Part shown: one piece after another, positions 22,423 through 36,900 of the stretch
Position numbering within the stretch: the first letter of the stretch is position 1
How the letters are laid out: each line of letters opens with the position of its first letter
Assembly (NCBI GenBank): GCA_037957365.1
Contig: JARHVA010000397.1
Location: 4,465,001 to 4,529,000 of the forward strand
From: Torreya grandis
Taxonomy: Eukaryota > Streptophyta > Pinopsida > Cupressales > Taxaceae
Direction of reading: 5' to 3'
Length of the DNA: 64,000 bases
The notes under the pieces: generated by a model
Seen by the model: the letters and a program-made list of their open reading frames with translations, nothing else
Told to the model about the DNA's origin: nothing
Databases searched by the model: none
Program-made: the position numbers and the translations under genes

Positions 22423-25400
22423 TGTTACAACCCCACCTTGAGATGCACTATATTGTTGTTGACATGCTGACCTAGCAGGATTATATTAGTCGATTGGCAT
22501 TTTGACTGCTTATTACAGTTGCTTAATCTGTTTAGATGCTATGATTCTGCTATTATGATTATAGATGATTATTCATTATTTCAGTGGATGTATATGCCTA
22601 ATTCAGTTATGACATATTATTTTTTTCTATTCATATCAGATTTTATTATTATTTGATATATATTCCTTGAGCAAGTACTACTCATGTTATGTTTGGTGTT
22701 TACAAGAACAAGTCGAGTGAGCTAGGCTCGTTGATGGATTTCAGCCATTGGGAAAATAATGAGAAAGTTTATGAGCAGCCAAGGTTGATACCGATAAGTA
22801 AAATAACATGTGACAGTTATATCCATGGGTTGTATCAAGTCTTTCTTTTGTGATTGATTTTTATTTACTGTCTTTCTTATTATTGTGTGCATGATTGCTT
22901 GTGTCATTATTTCACGCTTACTTTATGCTTTGTTTGGATTTAAAAATTCGTCAGGTTGTTATTGTTCATCTCTGTCCATGTCGTATGTTTGAACTCCATT
23001 TTGTGCATATGGGGTCTCTTTGATGTTGTTGGTTTTAGACCTTCACTTTCTCCTGGTTATATTTAATTATTTAGCCTTGGACTTTAACCATAATATTATA
23101 GCATTGAAGTAGTCCCCCTTTGGTGTGGTAAGACCATGACTTGGGTCAAATAATCACATGGACTTATAATGAGTATTATTCATTGAAATTTGGATTTGGT
23201 GTTATTATGACTTAGCTTAGCTTGTTTTGACTTGCTGCCTTAGATAATTTGATGGAAAGTTTGGGCAAGTTCATTATGAAGCATGGGAAAACATTTATGA
23301 GAGTTGTTGAAATTTTTATTGTATTTCCTTGACACCCTGAAATCTCCCTCTATGCATTTACTTCTTGGAAAACTCATAGCATGGAGCTCCCTACCTAGGA
23401 CAAAACCCTAGGCAAGTAGCATGGTGTGGGGTGGGGAGTTTATCAGAGAAGAAGGTTTTTATAGAGGTCGTGACATTCTACCCATACACACGGAGTTGGG
23501 GAAATGCCAAGTTTCGCTTGATGGAATATTGAGTCCTCCATGGTGTAGGGGAAGACTGTGGTAGGCAGAGGAAAAAGAATCAATGAGTAACTCGACCCAT
23601 TCCATTATGCATTTTTTGTAAGTGACATTTTTTGAATTCTTATGGATGGTGCGGGTTTTCTATGGTTTATGGAATTTTGATTGGATATAAATGAACCATA
23701 TGACTTCATATATAAAATAAATTGAGTATGCCCTGTTTTGGGCTAAGTTAGCACTATATATTTCTGTTGTGTAAGTCATCTTGTTAGGTGGACTGTAATT
23801 TGAATTTTGGAATGATTTTTATGAAAATAGCGTTGTAGGGTTATGCCCAATATGCGTTAATTGTATATTCTTATAGAGTAGAGTATCATTGAATACCCAA
23901 ATTTTGTGTATTTGTTTTAAAACCCTATTAGGCACTTGCAAGTGGTATTTTGGTCTTTATTAAACAACCATAGATTTTATGAATTTTTATATGGTTTTAG
24001 GGGTGCATCCTACTACAAATTCTCCTCTTGGTTTGGTTCAGTGATTTTATATAATGTTCTTCCTTAGCAGTTTAGACGCCCTAGATTTACACCCAGTTTT
24101 GGTCAATTATTATGAGACTATGATTTTTATGTTTATTTTTATAATGAGATTACGAAGGCCATTATAAAACAAAATTTGTACTCCACTCTAATTAAATGAT
24201 CTTGGCCTGGGCTCAATGTTGGACTTGCATTATCTTATGTTTCACCCTTTTCTTTTGGACATGTTATTGGTGCATGATTTTATTATTAGGAATATCAAAT
24301 TTATCTTTTTAGATGCACTGGGTTGTATGTTGGTGGTTTGGAGGGTTTTTCTTGAGTTGTGCATAGCCTCTTGACATTTGAGACTGCCCTCTTATAACTT
24401 CTCTTTAGACCATGGAATATGGTGTAAACCTCGACAATTGGTTTTATTAAATCTTTAAAATATATAAGGACCATGGGATGATTGTTTTGGGAAGCAGATA
24501 TCAATTGTGTTTAATGATGACTTGAATTCCAATTTTCCTTTGATTATGTTGCACTTAGATTACTCTGTCAAGACCCTTGATTTATTTGTCCACTGTGTTA
24601 ATTATGTAATGTTGAAGTAGCATAGGAAATTTTTGGGTTACATAATCTAACTTGACATCTCAAGCGAGGCTCTGAAATCACGAACTTAGATTCACCTCTA
24701 AATCTACCTTCTTGAATTCAAAGATAATATTAAAAGGCTAAGCAAAACTCTTATGCTTACTTGGATTAATGTGTTTTTCTTGTCTCGTGTGTAACTTTGG
24801 TGTTGTACAATCTATTATTTCTTATGATCTAGGTTAGTGTGTTGGACCTGGTATTTATTGTTTGTTGTTCAGTGTTATTTATTAAATGTTTGATTTTTGT
24901 GATGTGTACCATACTTCATGTCACCTGTATACTCATAATTTCTCGGTAAAACCCAGATGTCTAATTCCATCATCTAATTGATGGTTGGGGTGGTCAGGGC
25001 CATTGATGGTTGGGCTCATCAGTCTGTACCTTGGGGTTTTTGGCACCTTGCAGATCGAGTACTTATCACCTATTGATTGGACTCTCGTGCTTACAATTGA
25101 TGGATCCAACATGTTTAGTATATTGTATATTTGTTGATGATTACATTGGTTTCATTAATGTAAATAATTCTTATGATCACACTATGAGTCCTAGTGATGC
25201 AGCATATTATGTTAGTACTTTGAAGTAATACGCATGCATGGTGAAGCATACCGCAATACAGGGTAGCATCCTAATGCACGAGTATTAAACATCTGCAGAC
25301 CCTATGATGTAATTCAGGTTTTCCATTCCTATTATATGGCTGTAACATTGTAATCTTGTAGTTACATTGTGGGATTAATGATAGAGTTTGAAGCTTGTTA

Positions 25401-25920
25401 TTTCTTTTTTTAATTAATGATTTGTGAATCTAATATGAATAATATCATTTTGGTTAATTCTACTCCCTTTTGATTCATATTCAGGAATGTTGTATTCTTA
25501 CATTTTGGTTATGAAAGTGTATTATATTGTTATTATTACTCTTGTTTAAAATTTGAACATGAAGTTTAATTTTACCTTGAAGGTCATTATATGTTTGGAA
25601 GCTTGTGACTATAATTAGAAGCTTTTTGTATATGTAATAAAAATACCATGATGAATTTTAAATCATGATTATGAAAATTTCAATTGTTAATGTTTGATTA
25701 CAACAGTTTATGAGGGTATCACTATCATGATTATGCAAAAAGAAGGTAGTATATATAGCTGGAAAAAGCCGCTGTCATAATTAGTATTTTAAATTATATG
25801 GCTAGAACTCCATCTTATAGAGCTGCACTTTGTTGGTTATTGTATTGATTTTAGTTTATTCCTTTCTGGCATTAGGCCTCAATTGGTATTAGAATTGGGA
25901 TTGAGACCTAGATAAAGACC

Positions 25921-26274
<354 letters not shown>

Positions 26275-27236
26275 CTGGTCCATATTTAAAGGGAGTACAG
26301 TTGTATAACCATGATTAGAATCACTTTGGTATTCACCAAAATATTGGTAGCCACTCCCTCTTATGGCAATTTCATTTTGGGCTCAATTTATTGTATAGTG
26401 ATTTATGTACATAGTGATTATTTTACATGATATAGCTAGAATGGAAAGACATGTAGTGATATTTTGATTCAGTATATATGAGGAATTCATTGGACTCTAA
26501 TGTTCTTTATATTCAAATTGAGTTGGTAAAGTTACCTACAGGTGTACTTTTCCTTAAACAATTACTTAGTTGGTTTTATACCCTTTTGATGGTTACTCAA
26601 ACATGTACCTGAGTTTAGTCTTACACCCTTGATAAAAAGGTGACCTCCTTAATGAATGGTTCCACTTTTGTGTATGTTTTATTGTATAATGCATGGAATT
26701 GCAGGCTATCAATTTGTAAGAATGTGCAATCACATAGTTCAGTTCAAGATGAATTTTCATGGTTGCATTATGTTAGTAAATTTGTGGATATGATGGAAAA
26801 TTATTTTTGGCACTTGGTGAATATACTTTAAGGTATCCTCTCATGTTTAAATGAGAATTTATGGATGTGTTAGAGTGGTTTTGCCATGCCCTGTATAAAG
26901 AGTAACTTGTGCCCTAGTTATGTGATTACATTCGGGTTATAGCATAAAGCAAAAACTATTATGCTTCCCTCCTTGATTTGGTTATACACTCTTGATAGAG
27001 GGCAACCTCTACTAATGATTATGTTTCATTTTAATATGCATTTATATGACATAATAAATTGAAATGAAGGAATTCTACATTGCTATAATGTGTTATAGAT
27101 TCAATTTGGTGAAGTATATGAATCAACTAATGTATACCTTTCATTAGTGAGCCATGAATATGTTGGCTAGTTTGGACATTAGCATTTATGCCTTAGGGTG
27201 CTTAAACTTAACTATTTCTAACTCATTTTTATGAAC

Positions 27237-27414
27237 ACTTATTGCTAAATCAATTTAAGTATTGGGAGTCGATTTATTATAGGCATTGACTATGCTAATA
27301 AAAGCTTTAAAGTGTTGAATATATATATATATTCAACACTTTAAAGCTTTTATTAGCATAGTCAATGCCTATAATAAATCGACTCCCAATACTTAAATTG
27401 ATTTAGCAATAAGT
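27237..27414. repeat. Perfect 178-bp palindrome with AT centre
   Basis: Every base from 27237 to 27414 pairs with its mirror about the axis 27325.5 (two 89-bp arms). The centre is 'atatatatatatat' and the outer ends are acttattgc...gcaataagt. The 3' LTR has just the left arm (about 37265-37347), followed by a GT-rich run. More AT repeats follow at 27414-27428. Confidence 0.95.
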
Positions 27415-28455
27415 ATATATATATATATGTCTTGACTTCTGTATAACTTTGAGGTGAGGCATTGTCATATATTACTCTCCCTTTTATTAAGGCGTTGATT
27501 TAATCAATTGGGTAATAGGAGCATAATGGCTTTTACACAATAAGTAAGCTAATAATGCTTACCTCTTGTCTTGATAATATGTAGGAGATCATATGGGACT
27601 AGCGGTATAGTCAGATACATTTTGAAAATGGTGAAATTACCAATCATAAATCGTGTTCATGAAATTATCTCTCTTATGGGATTATTATTACCCCAAGCTA
27701 AGTGTACCTAAGCTCCTTGGGACAAGTGTATATTTCTATGGCTACAAAATCCGAGATTCGATTTATGAAATCTCGTCAAGTAGATATATAGAGTTACCTG
27801 GTCTATTATTGGTTACATTGGTAATCAATTGGGCATCTCATTTGATTGGTTGGTTTGCCTTATGTACCACCTGTTTGGCAACAAATGAAGTCCACCTTGA
27901 AACATCTTCCATATCGAATGATTCATCAATCGAAGGTTGTTATATATAAACTTTTATTGTTTCCCTCTTACCATGATTGGATTAACATCAAGATAGATGT
28001 TAGGGTTGTCTACTTTAGTACTCTTGGTTGTTACATATGCAGTAGCTACGAGTATGATAGGGAGTAGCTATTATCTTTAACTCTCAAACAAAACTATATT
28101 AGACGCTCGAGATATTTGAGTAGGGTTAACTAACCACTAAATGATCCTATTGATGGGAGTTATCAGTACTTATATAGATTTCAGAGTCTATCATTGTGCT
28201 CATGCACATTGATACACCCCAAACTATATACTCCTTAGTGAGGAAGCACTCCCATATATAACTCTTTATTAGTGACCTAATCCTAGTTACATGTCTACTG
28301 TCGATTGATAAGAGTGTTGTTTGTAAGCACCCTTATGTGCAAACCCAATTAAATGTTGTCTCACATCATCAAGTTATGTTTGGGCTTAGTACGCAGTGCC
28401 TCTTTGTACTCTAAAATGAAGTAATTCTCAAAAACTTCTTTTTTGGGTTGTTTCA

Positions 28456-28473
28456 TCTAGAATCAGAGTAGTG
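28456..28473 (+). promoter_or_regulatory. Probable LARD primer-binding site
   Basis: tctagaatcagagtagtg directly after the 5' LTR. The part TAGAATCAGAGT agrees at 9 of 12 positions with TGGTATCAGAGC, the site complementary to plant initiator-Met tRNA. Confidence 0.6.
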
Positions 28474-31400
28474 TTTTTGCTATAGGGAACTATGAGATTT
28501 GAAAAGTTGCTACATTGAGACTGATGAATTGTTCCAATCAGGTAGAATTATGAAGTGATCCATAAAGATAGCCTTTTTGGGTTGAATAATAAGTGTTGTT
28601 TCGTAATACTAGTTTGTTGGAAGTTTTATACATTTCTCAGATGAAATGATTTCAAGGAATTTGAATTACTACAATGACAATTGTTATCACCTCTAGCCTT
28701 GGTTGGGTTAACCCTTCCCAAAACTAGTTACATCAGGGCAAGCCTCACCTACTGACTATTGACTTGTATGGGCGAGTCGATGGGAAATATGTGATAAAGG
28801 CTTCCTCTTCAAATTAGGGGAATAATGTTTGATATCGTTTGCTAGCTTATATGGGTAAACCGTCATTAGATGTTTAGAACATTACGACCTAGAAAAGACC
28901 AAGGGTTCTGCGTAAACCTAAAGGGCTAAACAGGGTGCGAGACGCTGATTTACTTGGGTAAGTCCACAGAGCTTGAACCCTCCGCTTGAAAAGGGAGTGC
29001 CTTGATGCCTTTGGAAAAATAGAAAACTTGAATGGTTGTGATAACCATTTCTTAAAGACTATTAAAAATTATTGCTTAGGAGCTGAATATTCTGTTATTA
29101 ATTGATTTCAAATGTTGAATTTTACAAGTCTAGTATGACACTTTAAGGTGAATGATTTTAGTGGAGTAAAATTATCTCCACAGGATAAAGTTAATCGCGG
29201 TCAGTAAGGCTTCCCCTTACCTCCTTTTCTGAACATAACAAAAATTGTTATGATTTAGTAGAAAAATTTCATGCAGTTACATTGTTTGATAGTTGTGGCA
29301 AGCAGCTGTAAATTCTAGCTTGGCCTAAGTGTCACTATATGTGACTAGTGGAAGCCATGCAAAAGTTTGAAATTACTATAACAAGTGCATGGGGAGCACT
29401 GTTTGGTCTAAGGAAACATACTTACAAGTAGAGACTGTGAAGGTTTTGTTGTCTAAAATGTTGTTATGGTTGGTTGATTGCAACCATTATGTATCTTGAA
29501 AGTGGATAAGTATTATGTATCATAATACCGAGGTGTTGGAAAATATATGTATTTCAATCAGAATTAGGCATGGCCTTGTTATGAGCACTTAGCCTCCTTC
29601 AAGTTAAATGAAGAAGCATGTGGTTCTATAACTCAAAAGGCTAGAAGCTATTAAGTGGGTGAGTATGTTTTGAGTCCATGGTGATGTTTATTATGATCAT
29701 GGATACGTTTTAATCCTATAAGGATGTTATGATAATCATGGATATGTTTTGCATCCATAAAGATGTTTAATTAATCTTGGGCTGAGTTTTTGACATCCAT
29801 GAATATGTCTATATTAATTAAACTTAATGATTGTGGAGGGTTGTAATTTCCATGAAAATGGTATAACATTCACCTTGAGCCTTGGCTAAGATCACCCTTT
29901 TCCCAAATTGATGTTGCATCAAAGCAGGCATCACTATTCAACCTTTGACTTATTGGAGCGAGTCAATTGGAAGAATAACAATATAAGTTTGTTGTTGGAA
30001 TCAAGAGACAATGCCCTGGTGACCATTGATAGCTTCTATGGGCGAGTTATCCGATGATGTTGAGACACAATATCTTGTGAGGTCCAAGGGTGTGGCTCAA
30101 GCTTGGAAGCCCTAGCAGAGTATGAGACTGACTTGCTTGGGAAAGTTAGATATTTTCAGGGATCTCTGATTGTTATTGAGTATTGTGAGCCATTTAATCC
30201 ATGAAGTGTGAACATTATTGGTAACTTTTGAAACTCATGCAAATATATTTATGGGCTCTGCTAGAACAAAACCTTCCTTGAAAGAAGTTGATTGTAAACT
30301 TGAGCTCCTTGTGACTAAGCATATTGTAATCTATGATGGATATTTAGTGTCATTGAGATGGCATCTAGACATCGGATGGACCAATGGAATGCATAGACCC
30401 TTGTGCTTCACCGTCAAGTGTGCTTAATTTTTGTAATGTGAAAATACCTTGGCATAACTACCTAAATCTGAATGTGTGCCCCATACTATGTAGTTCCTTC
30501 ATACATGTACACTGTTATATATTATATAAACCCCTTGTGATGTGCAAAAGTAATTAACCATGTGAAACATGTGAACACTTTATTTATCAACCTAGTTGTA
30601 TGGATGTTTCAAGTATATATACGTTGTGCCATATATTTGATCTTGTATTGTTAAACCATGGAATTGTAAATGAAATTTATGACTAATGTAACTCTTCCTC
30701 TGGAATTAAATATGTTAATTGAGAGCTGCCAAGGTATAGTGTCATGATGCATCATGTAACACCGTATCATTGTTCTAGTTATGAGAATTGATGCAAGTAT
30801 GAGCTTGAGGGTAGAGAAGCACTATATCCGTAATGGTCTAGATTGGGTATGGAGCAGGAAATGGAGTATCTTGTAGGCTGAAAACCCACTTCTCCCCTTT
30901 GCACAAGGCAGCCACCTGATTCGTTTAAAGTGTGCACTATGAGCACCACATATTAACCATGAGATCTTCATTTATAATGGTCACCTTATGGTTAAGTGTT
31001 TCTCTAGATGCCTCTTGGAGATTGTTGTAAAATGACCCTTGTGAAAATTCTTTGATGTAACCTTGGGAAGCACTAGCTGGTCTTGCAAGTTGGACTTTTA
31101 TGCAAGATCCACAAGGTGGTACTTACTAGACCACAAATATGTGACTAGCTAGTTGGTATAACCATGTTGTGGAAAGGGTATTGTTTGTGTATACCTAGAA
31201 TAAATATTATGAAATGACTATTATGATTTGTTGAAAACATGACATGAATGTATGTTGTTTTTATGCTCAGAAGGGGCAATGTAAGTCTTGATCAGACAAA
31301 CTTTGGAATCTTGGATCGTTCTAAATGTTGCCAAGAAGTAAGTGCAAAACGATGATGGGATTGTGATCCCTAGAATCATCTTATGAGCTCATAAAGTTAT

Positions 31401-32556
31401 GAATATCATGTTGTAAGCCTTTGGGTTGCATGTGAATGCTTGGAATGTCTTCTCTGATGTTCAGTGTGGTTGGTGTGGAACACTTCACTAACCCATGAAC
31501 AATGATTGTTTAATTAGAAGTAACTGTATAGTACGAGTCATTATCTTGTGCTAACATTTTGTGATGAATGTTGATAAAATTATGTGTAAGGTAAAACATG
31601 TTTTGTGTAAAAACACTACTGTAGATTTTGAAATATGATGGAATCTGGATGGGTTATACCATAGCAATTGTTGTCATAAAGAGTTACAAATTTCTGTGAT
31701 AATGTCTCCTCATAATAAGAGGAATGATTAATTGAAAATTGTTCACTATCAAAAATTAATCTTGAATTCATAAAATGTTTGAATGCATTTATGTTGTATG
31801 AGTTAGCAGCTATAAAATTTTGCTTGAAAGATACCAAAGGCTCTTTTGTTGACAAATAATGAGGTAAAGATTGATCACCATTCCCTGTAATGTTTGTTTT
31901 TGCCAGAATGGCTTAAAGAACACACCTCCACTAGTAGCTAAATTTTGGTAATCTTGGAAGAGTTGTGTTAAAAATAATGGCATACCAATAGTTTATGCTA
32001 AATTAAGACTAGATTTGGGCTGGTATACCTATTACCAAAGCTATAAATAATTGTTTGGCTGAAAATGAATAGCCCTGTGATTCATAAACAATGAATTTAT
32101 GCCCCGAGGTGGGATATGTATGGATATCTAATGCTATAATGGATTATGTAGCTCCCCATTATTCTTCTTGGTGTCACAAAAATGACACGTGAGCCGATAA
32201 AATATTTATTATGTCTTGGTTTAAAGAAAGACATGGTTGTCTTTATGATCATGCTTGGAACGCCAAGCAATTGAGGTTGAATGTCTCCTTCCTGGAGGTG
32301 TGTTACATCCTCACACTATGTTAATAAGTAAGTTGATGGTATTCTCAATGAATTTTATCATTGGGTTGTGAAAGTACACAACAGACATATCAATACCTAG
32401 CGAATTATGGTAAAATACCAAGGGTAGACACCTTTGTTGAAAACTCAACCGTTGACGGTTGTGTAGTGATTTTTTTTTTTTTTAAAGAATGATAGAGTCT
32501 CTTTGGAAAGCTTAGTCGATTGTTGTTTAATTGGTCATTGGGATGACTCATCTCTA
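28474..32556 (+). other. LARD internal domain, non-coding
   Basis: No frame above about 80 codons and no gag, protease, RT, RNase H or integrase motif on either strand. Two diverged modules of about 300 bp recur: 28688-28995 and 29866-30165. They share 'agccttgg', 'gggcgagt', 'agcgagtcaattgg' or 'gggcgagtcgatggg', and '(a)cttgcttggg(a)aag'. Between them lie short tandem units. Conserved structured but non-coding interiors are typical of LARDs. Confidence 0.75.
29666..29830 (+). repeat. Short degenerate tandem repeats in LARD interior
   Basis: Units of about 40-50 bp built on 'atcatggatatgtttt.catcc.taaggatgtt' recur about three times (29688, 29734, 29790), with drift. Confidence 0.6.
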
Positions 32557-32568
32557 ACAAGGGGAGGA
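32557..32568 (+). promoter_or_regulatory. LARD polypurine tract
   Basis: acaaggggagga immediately before the 3' LTR start TGTTACAAC. This position and composition are those of the plus-strand primer of LTR retrotransposons. The 5' LTR has no such tract before it. Confidence 0.8.
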
Positions 32569-33860
32569 TGTTACAACTCTGCCTCGAGATGCATTGTGTT
32601 GTTCTTGGCATGCTAACCTAGCAAGATTATCTTAGTCAATTGACATTTTGACTGCTTATTACAGTTGTTTATTCTATTTAGATGTTATGATTCCATTATC
32701 ATAATTATGGATTATGATTCATTATTTCAGTAGATGTATATGTTTGCTTCAATTATGGCATATTCTTTTATTTTGTTCATGCCAAATTTTATTATTATTT
32801 GATATATATATTCCTTGAGTAGGTACTACTAACGTTTTGTTCAGTGTTTGCAGGTACGGATCGAGTGAGCTAGGCTTGATTGGTGGATTTTGGTCATTGG
32901 AAAAATAATGATAAAGTTTATGAGTAGTCACTGTTAGTACCAATAGGTAAAACATGTGACAGTTATAACCATGGGTCATATTGAGTCTTTCTTTTGTGAT
33001 TGTTTCGTCTTTATTGTCTTACTTATTATTGTGCGTGTGATTGCTTGTGTCATTATTTCACACTTACTTTATTCTTTGCTTGGATTTAATAAGTCAATCA
33101 GGTTGTTATTGTTGGTCTATGTTCGTGTTGCATGTTTGAACTCCATTTTGTGTCTATGGGGTCTCTTTGACGTTGTTGGTTTTAGACCTTCACTTTCTCC
33201 CAGTTATATTTAATTATTTATCCTTGGACTTTAGCCATAATATTATAGCATTGAAGTAGTCCCCCTTTGGTGTGGCTAGACCACGACTTAGGTCATAGAC
33301 TCACATGGACTTATAATGAGTATTATTCGTTGAAAGTTGGATTTGGTGTTATTATGACTTAGCTTAGCTTCTTTTGACTTGTCGCCTTATATAATTTGAT
33401 AGAAAGTTGGGGCAGGTTCATTATGAAGTGTGGGAAAACATTTATTAGAGTTATTGAAAATTTTATTGTATTTCCCTAACACCCTTAACTCTCCCTCTCT
33501 GCATTTACTTCAAAAACTCACAACATGGAGCTCTCTGCCTAGGACAAAACTCTAGGTAAGTAGCATGGTGTGGGGGCGGGGAGTTTCTTGGAGAGGAAGG
33601 TTTTTATAGAGGCCATGACACTCTGCCCAGACACACGTAGTTGGGGAAGGGCTAGGTTTGGCTTGATGTAATCTTGAGTCCTCCATGGTGTAGGGGAAGA
33701 CTATGGTAGGCAAAAGAAAAAGAATCGATGAGTAACTCGGCCCTTTCCATTATGTGTTTTCTACAAGTGATGGTACAGGTTTTATGCGATTATGGAATTT
33801 TGATTAGATATAAATGAACCATATGGGTTCATAGTGAAGTCAAAAGACTTCACTATAAAC

Positions 33861-33957
<97 letters not shown>

Positions 33958-36900
33958 ATAAATTGATTATGCCTGTTTTGGGGTAAGTTGGCACTATATA
34001 TTTTTGTTGTGTAAGTCGCCTTGTTGGGTGGACTGCAATTTGAATTTTGGAATGATTTTTATGAAAATAAAGATTTAGGGTTACGCCCAATATGGGTTAA
34101 TTGCAAATGCCTGTTGAGCAGGGTATTGTTGAATACCCAAATTTTGTGTATTTATTTTAAAACCCTATTAGGCACTTGCAAGTGGTATTTTTGTCTTTAC
34201 TAAACCACCATAGATTTTATGAATTTTTATATGGTTTTAGGGGTGAGTCCTCCTACAAATTCTCCTCTTGGTTTGGTTTTGTGATTCTATATAATGCTCT
34301 TCCTTGGCAGTTCAGATGCCCTAAATTTAAACCTAGTTTTGGTTGATTATTATGAGGCTATAATTTTTATGTTTGTATGTTATAATGAGATTATGGAGGC
34401 CATTATAAAATAAAATTTGTACTCCACTAGAGAGTAAATGATCTTGGCCTGGGCTCAATATTAGATTTGCATTATCTTGTGTTTCGCCCTTTTCTTTTGG
34501 ACATGTTGTGGGTGCATGCTTTTATTATTAGGAATATCAAATTTATCTTTTTAGATGCATTGGGCTATATGCTGGTGGTTTGGGGGTTTTTGCTTGGCTT
34601 GTGCATAGCCTTTTGACATTTGAGACTGCCCTCTTATAAATCCTCTTTAGACCATGGAATATGGTGTAAACCTCCCCAATTAATTTTATTAATTCTTTAA
34701 AATATATAAGGAACGTGGGATGACTGTTTTGGGAAGCGGTTGTTGATTGTGTTAAATGATGACTTGAATTCCAATTCCCCTTTGATTATGTTGTAGTTGG
34801 ATTACTCTGTTAAGACCCTTTGTCGGTTGTGTTAATTGTGTAAGGATGAGGTGACATGAATTTTTTTTGGACAACATAGTCTAGCTTGACATCTCAGGGA
34901 TTGAGGCTCCGAAATCACAAACTCATATTTGCCTCTAAATCTGCCTTCTTGAGTTCGAAGCTAATATTAAAAGGCTAATCAGAACTCTTATGCTTACTTG
35001 GACGAATGTCTTTTTCTTGTCTCGTGTGTAACTTTGGTGTTGTACAAGATATTATTTCTTGTGGTCTTGGTTAGTGTGCTAGACCTAGTGTTTATTGTCT
35101 ATTGCTCAGAGTTATTTATTAAATGTTTGATTGTTGTGGTGTGTATCATGGTTTGTGTCACATGTATGTTCATAATTTTCTGGTATAATTTAGATCCCTG
35201 ATTCCACCATCTAACTGATGGTTGGGGTGGTCAGGGCCACCGATGCTTGGACTCATCAAGTTGTACGTTAGAGTTTTGGCACCTTGCAGATCAAGCACTT
35301 ATCACATGTTGATTGACTTCCCATGCTTACAGTTGATGGATCTAGCATATTTAATATATTATATATTTGTTGATGATTACAGTAATTTCATTGATGTAAA
35401 TAATTCTTATGATCACAATATGAATCCTAGTGATGTGGCATTATTATGTTAGTACTTCGAAGTAATGCGCATGTATGACAAAGTGCACCATAATACAAGG
35501 TAGTATCTCGATGCACAGGTATTAAACATCTGTTGACCCTATGATGTAATTCAGGCTTTCCATTCCTATTATATGGATGTAGCATTGTACTCTTGTAGTT
35601 ACATTGTGGTATTAATGCTAGAGTTTGAAGCTTGTTATTTCTGTTGTTAATTAATGATTGATGAATCTGATATGAACAATAGCATTTTGGATGGTTCTAC
35701 TCCCTTTTGATTCCTATTCATGAATGTTGTATTCTTACATTTTGGCTATGAAAGTGTACTACACTGTTGTCGTTACTTTTGTTTAAAATTTGAACATGAA
35801 GTGTAATTTTAACTTAAGGGCATTTTATGTTTGGAAGCTTGTGACTATACTTAGAAGCTTTTTATATATGTAATAAAAATGTCATGATGAAATTTAAATC
35901 ATGTTTATGAAAACTACAGTTGTTAGTATTCGATTACAACAGTTTATGAGGGTATCATTATCATGCTTATGCAAAAACAAGGTAGTATATATAGCTGGAA
36001 AAACCTATTGTCATAATTAGTATTTTGAATTATATCGCTGGAACACCAGCTTATAGAGTTGCACTTTGTTGGTTACTGTATTTATTTTGGTCTATTCCTT
36101 TATGGCATTAGGCCTCAATTGGTATTAGAATTGGGATTGAGGCCCCAAATAAAGACCATTTAATGTTGCCATTGAACTTCTATGTGCATTCCTATTGCTA
36201 AAGAAATGGAATGATGATAAACGATGGGTACCAAAGTGTTGTGTGCACGCGCGCGCACGCGCACACACACACAGATTTGTTGGACTTAACCAATATTGAT
36301 TTAATCTGAGCCATATTTAAAGGGAATACAGTTGTATACCCATGATTAAAATCACCTTGGTATTCACCATAATATTGGTAGACGCTCCCTCTTAAGGCAA
36401 TTTCATTTTGGGCTCAATTTATTATATAGTCATTTATGTACATAGTGATTATTTAATATGATTTAACCAAAATGGAAAGACATGTAGTGCTATTTTGATT
36501 CAGTATTTATGAGGAATTCATTGGACTATGACGTTCTTTATATTCAAACTGAGTTGGTAAAGTTACCTACAAGTGTACTTTTCCTTAAACAATTGCTTAG
36601 TTGGTTTTATACCCTTTTAACGGTTACTCAAACGCTTGCCTGAGTTTAATCTTGCACGCTTGATAAAAAGGCAACCTCCTTAATGAATGGTTCCACTTTT
36701 GTTTATTTATTGCATAATGCATGTAATTGTAGGCTATCGATCTGTAAGAATGTTGAAGCACATAGTTAAGTTCAAGATGAATTGCTGTAGTTGCATTCCG
36801 TTAGTAATTCTAAGGATATGCTGGCAAAATATTTTTGGCACTTGGTGAATATACTTTAAGGTATCCTCTCATGTTTAAATCAACATTTATGGATGTGTTA

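Noticed and set aside
25010..25228. 72-codon frame with a counterpart at 35222-35452
   Set aside because: Both are the same position of the two LTRs, so the similarity is copy identity. The amino-acid differences are too many and unpatterned for selection.
25866..25910. 'tggtattagaattggga' as a primer-binding site
   Set aside because: It resembles TGGTATCAGAG but lies in the middle of both LTR copies, not next to an LTR end.
27237..27414. The 178-bp palindrome as a MITE
   Set aside because: The left arm is ordinary LTR sequence present once in the other LTR, so it arose by inverted duplication in place and not by transposition.
33782..34090. 102-codon minus-strand frame with an Ile-Tyr run
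   Set aside because: Produced by the (AT)n repeat in the LARD 3' LTR.
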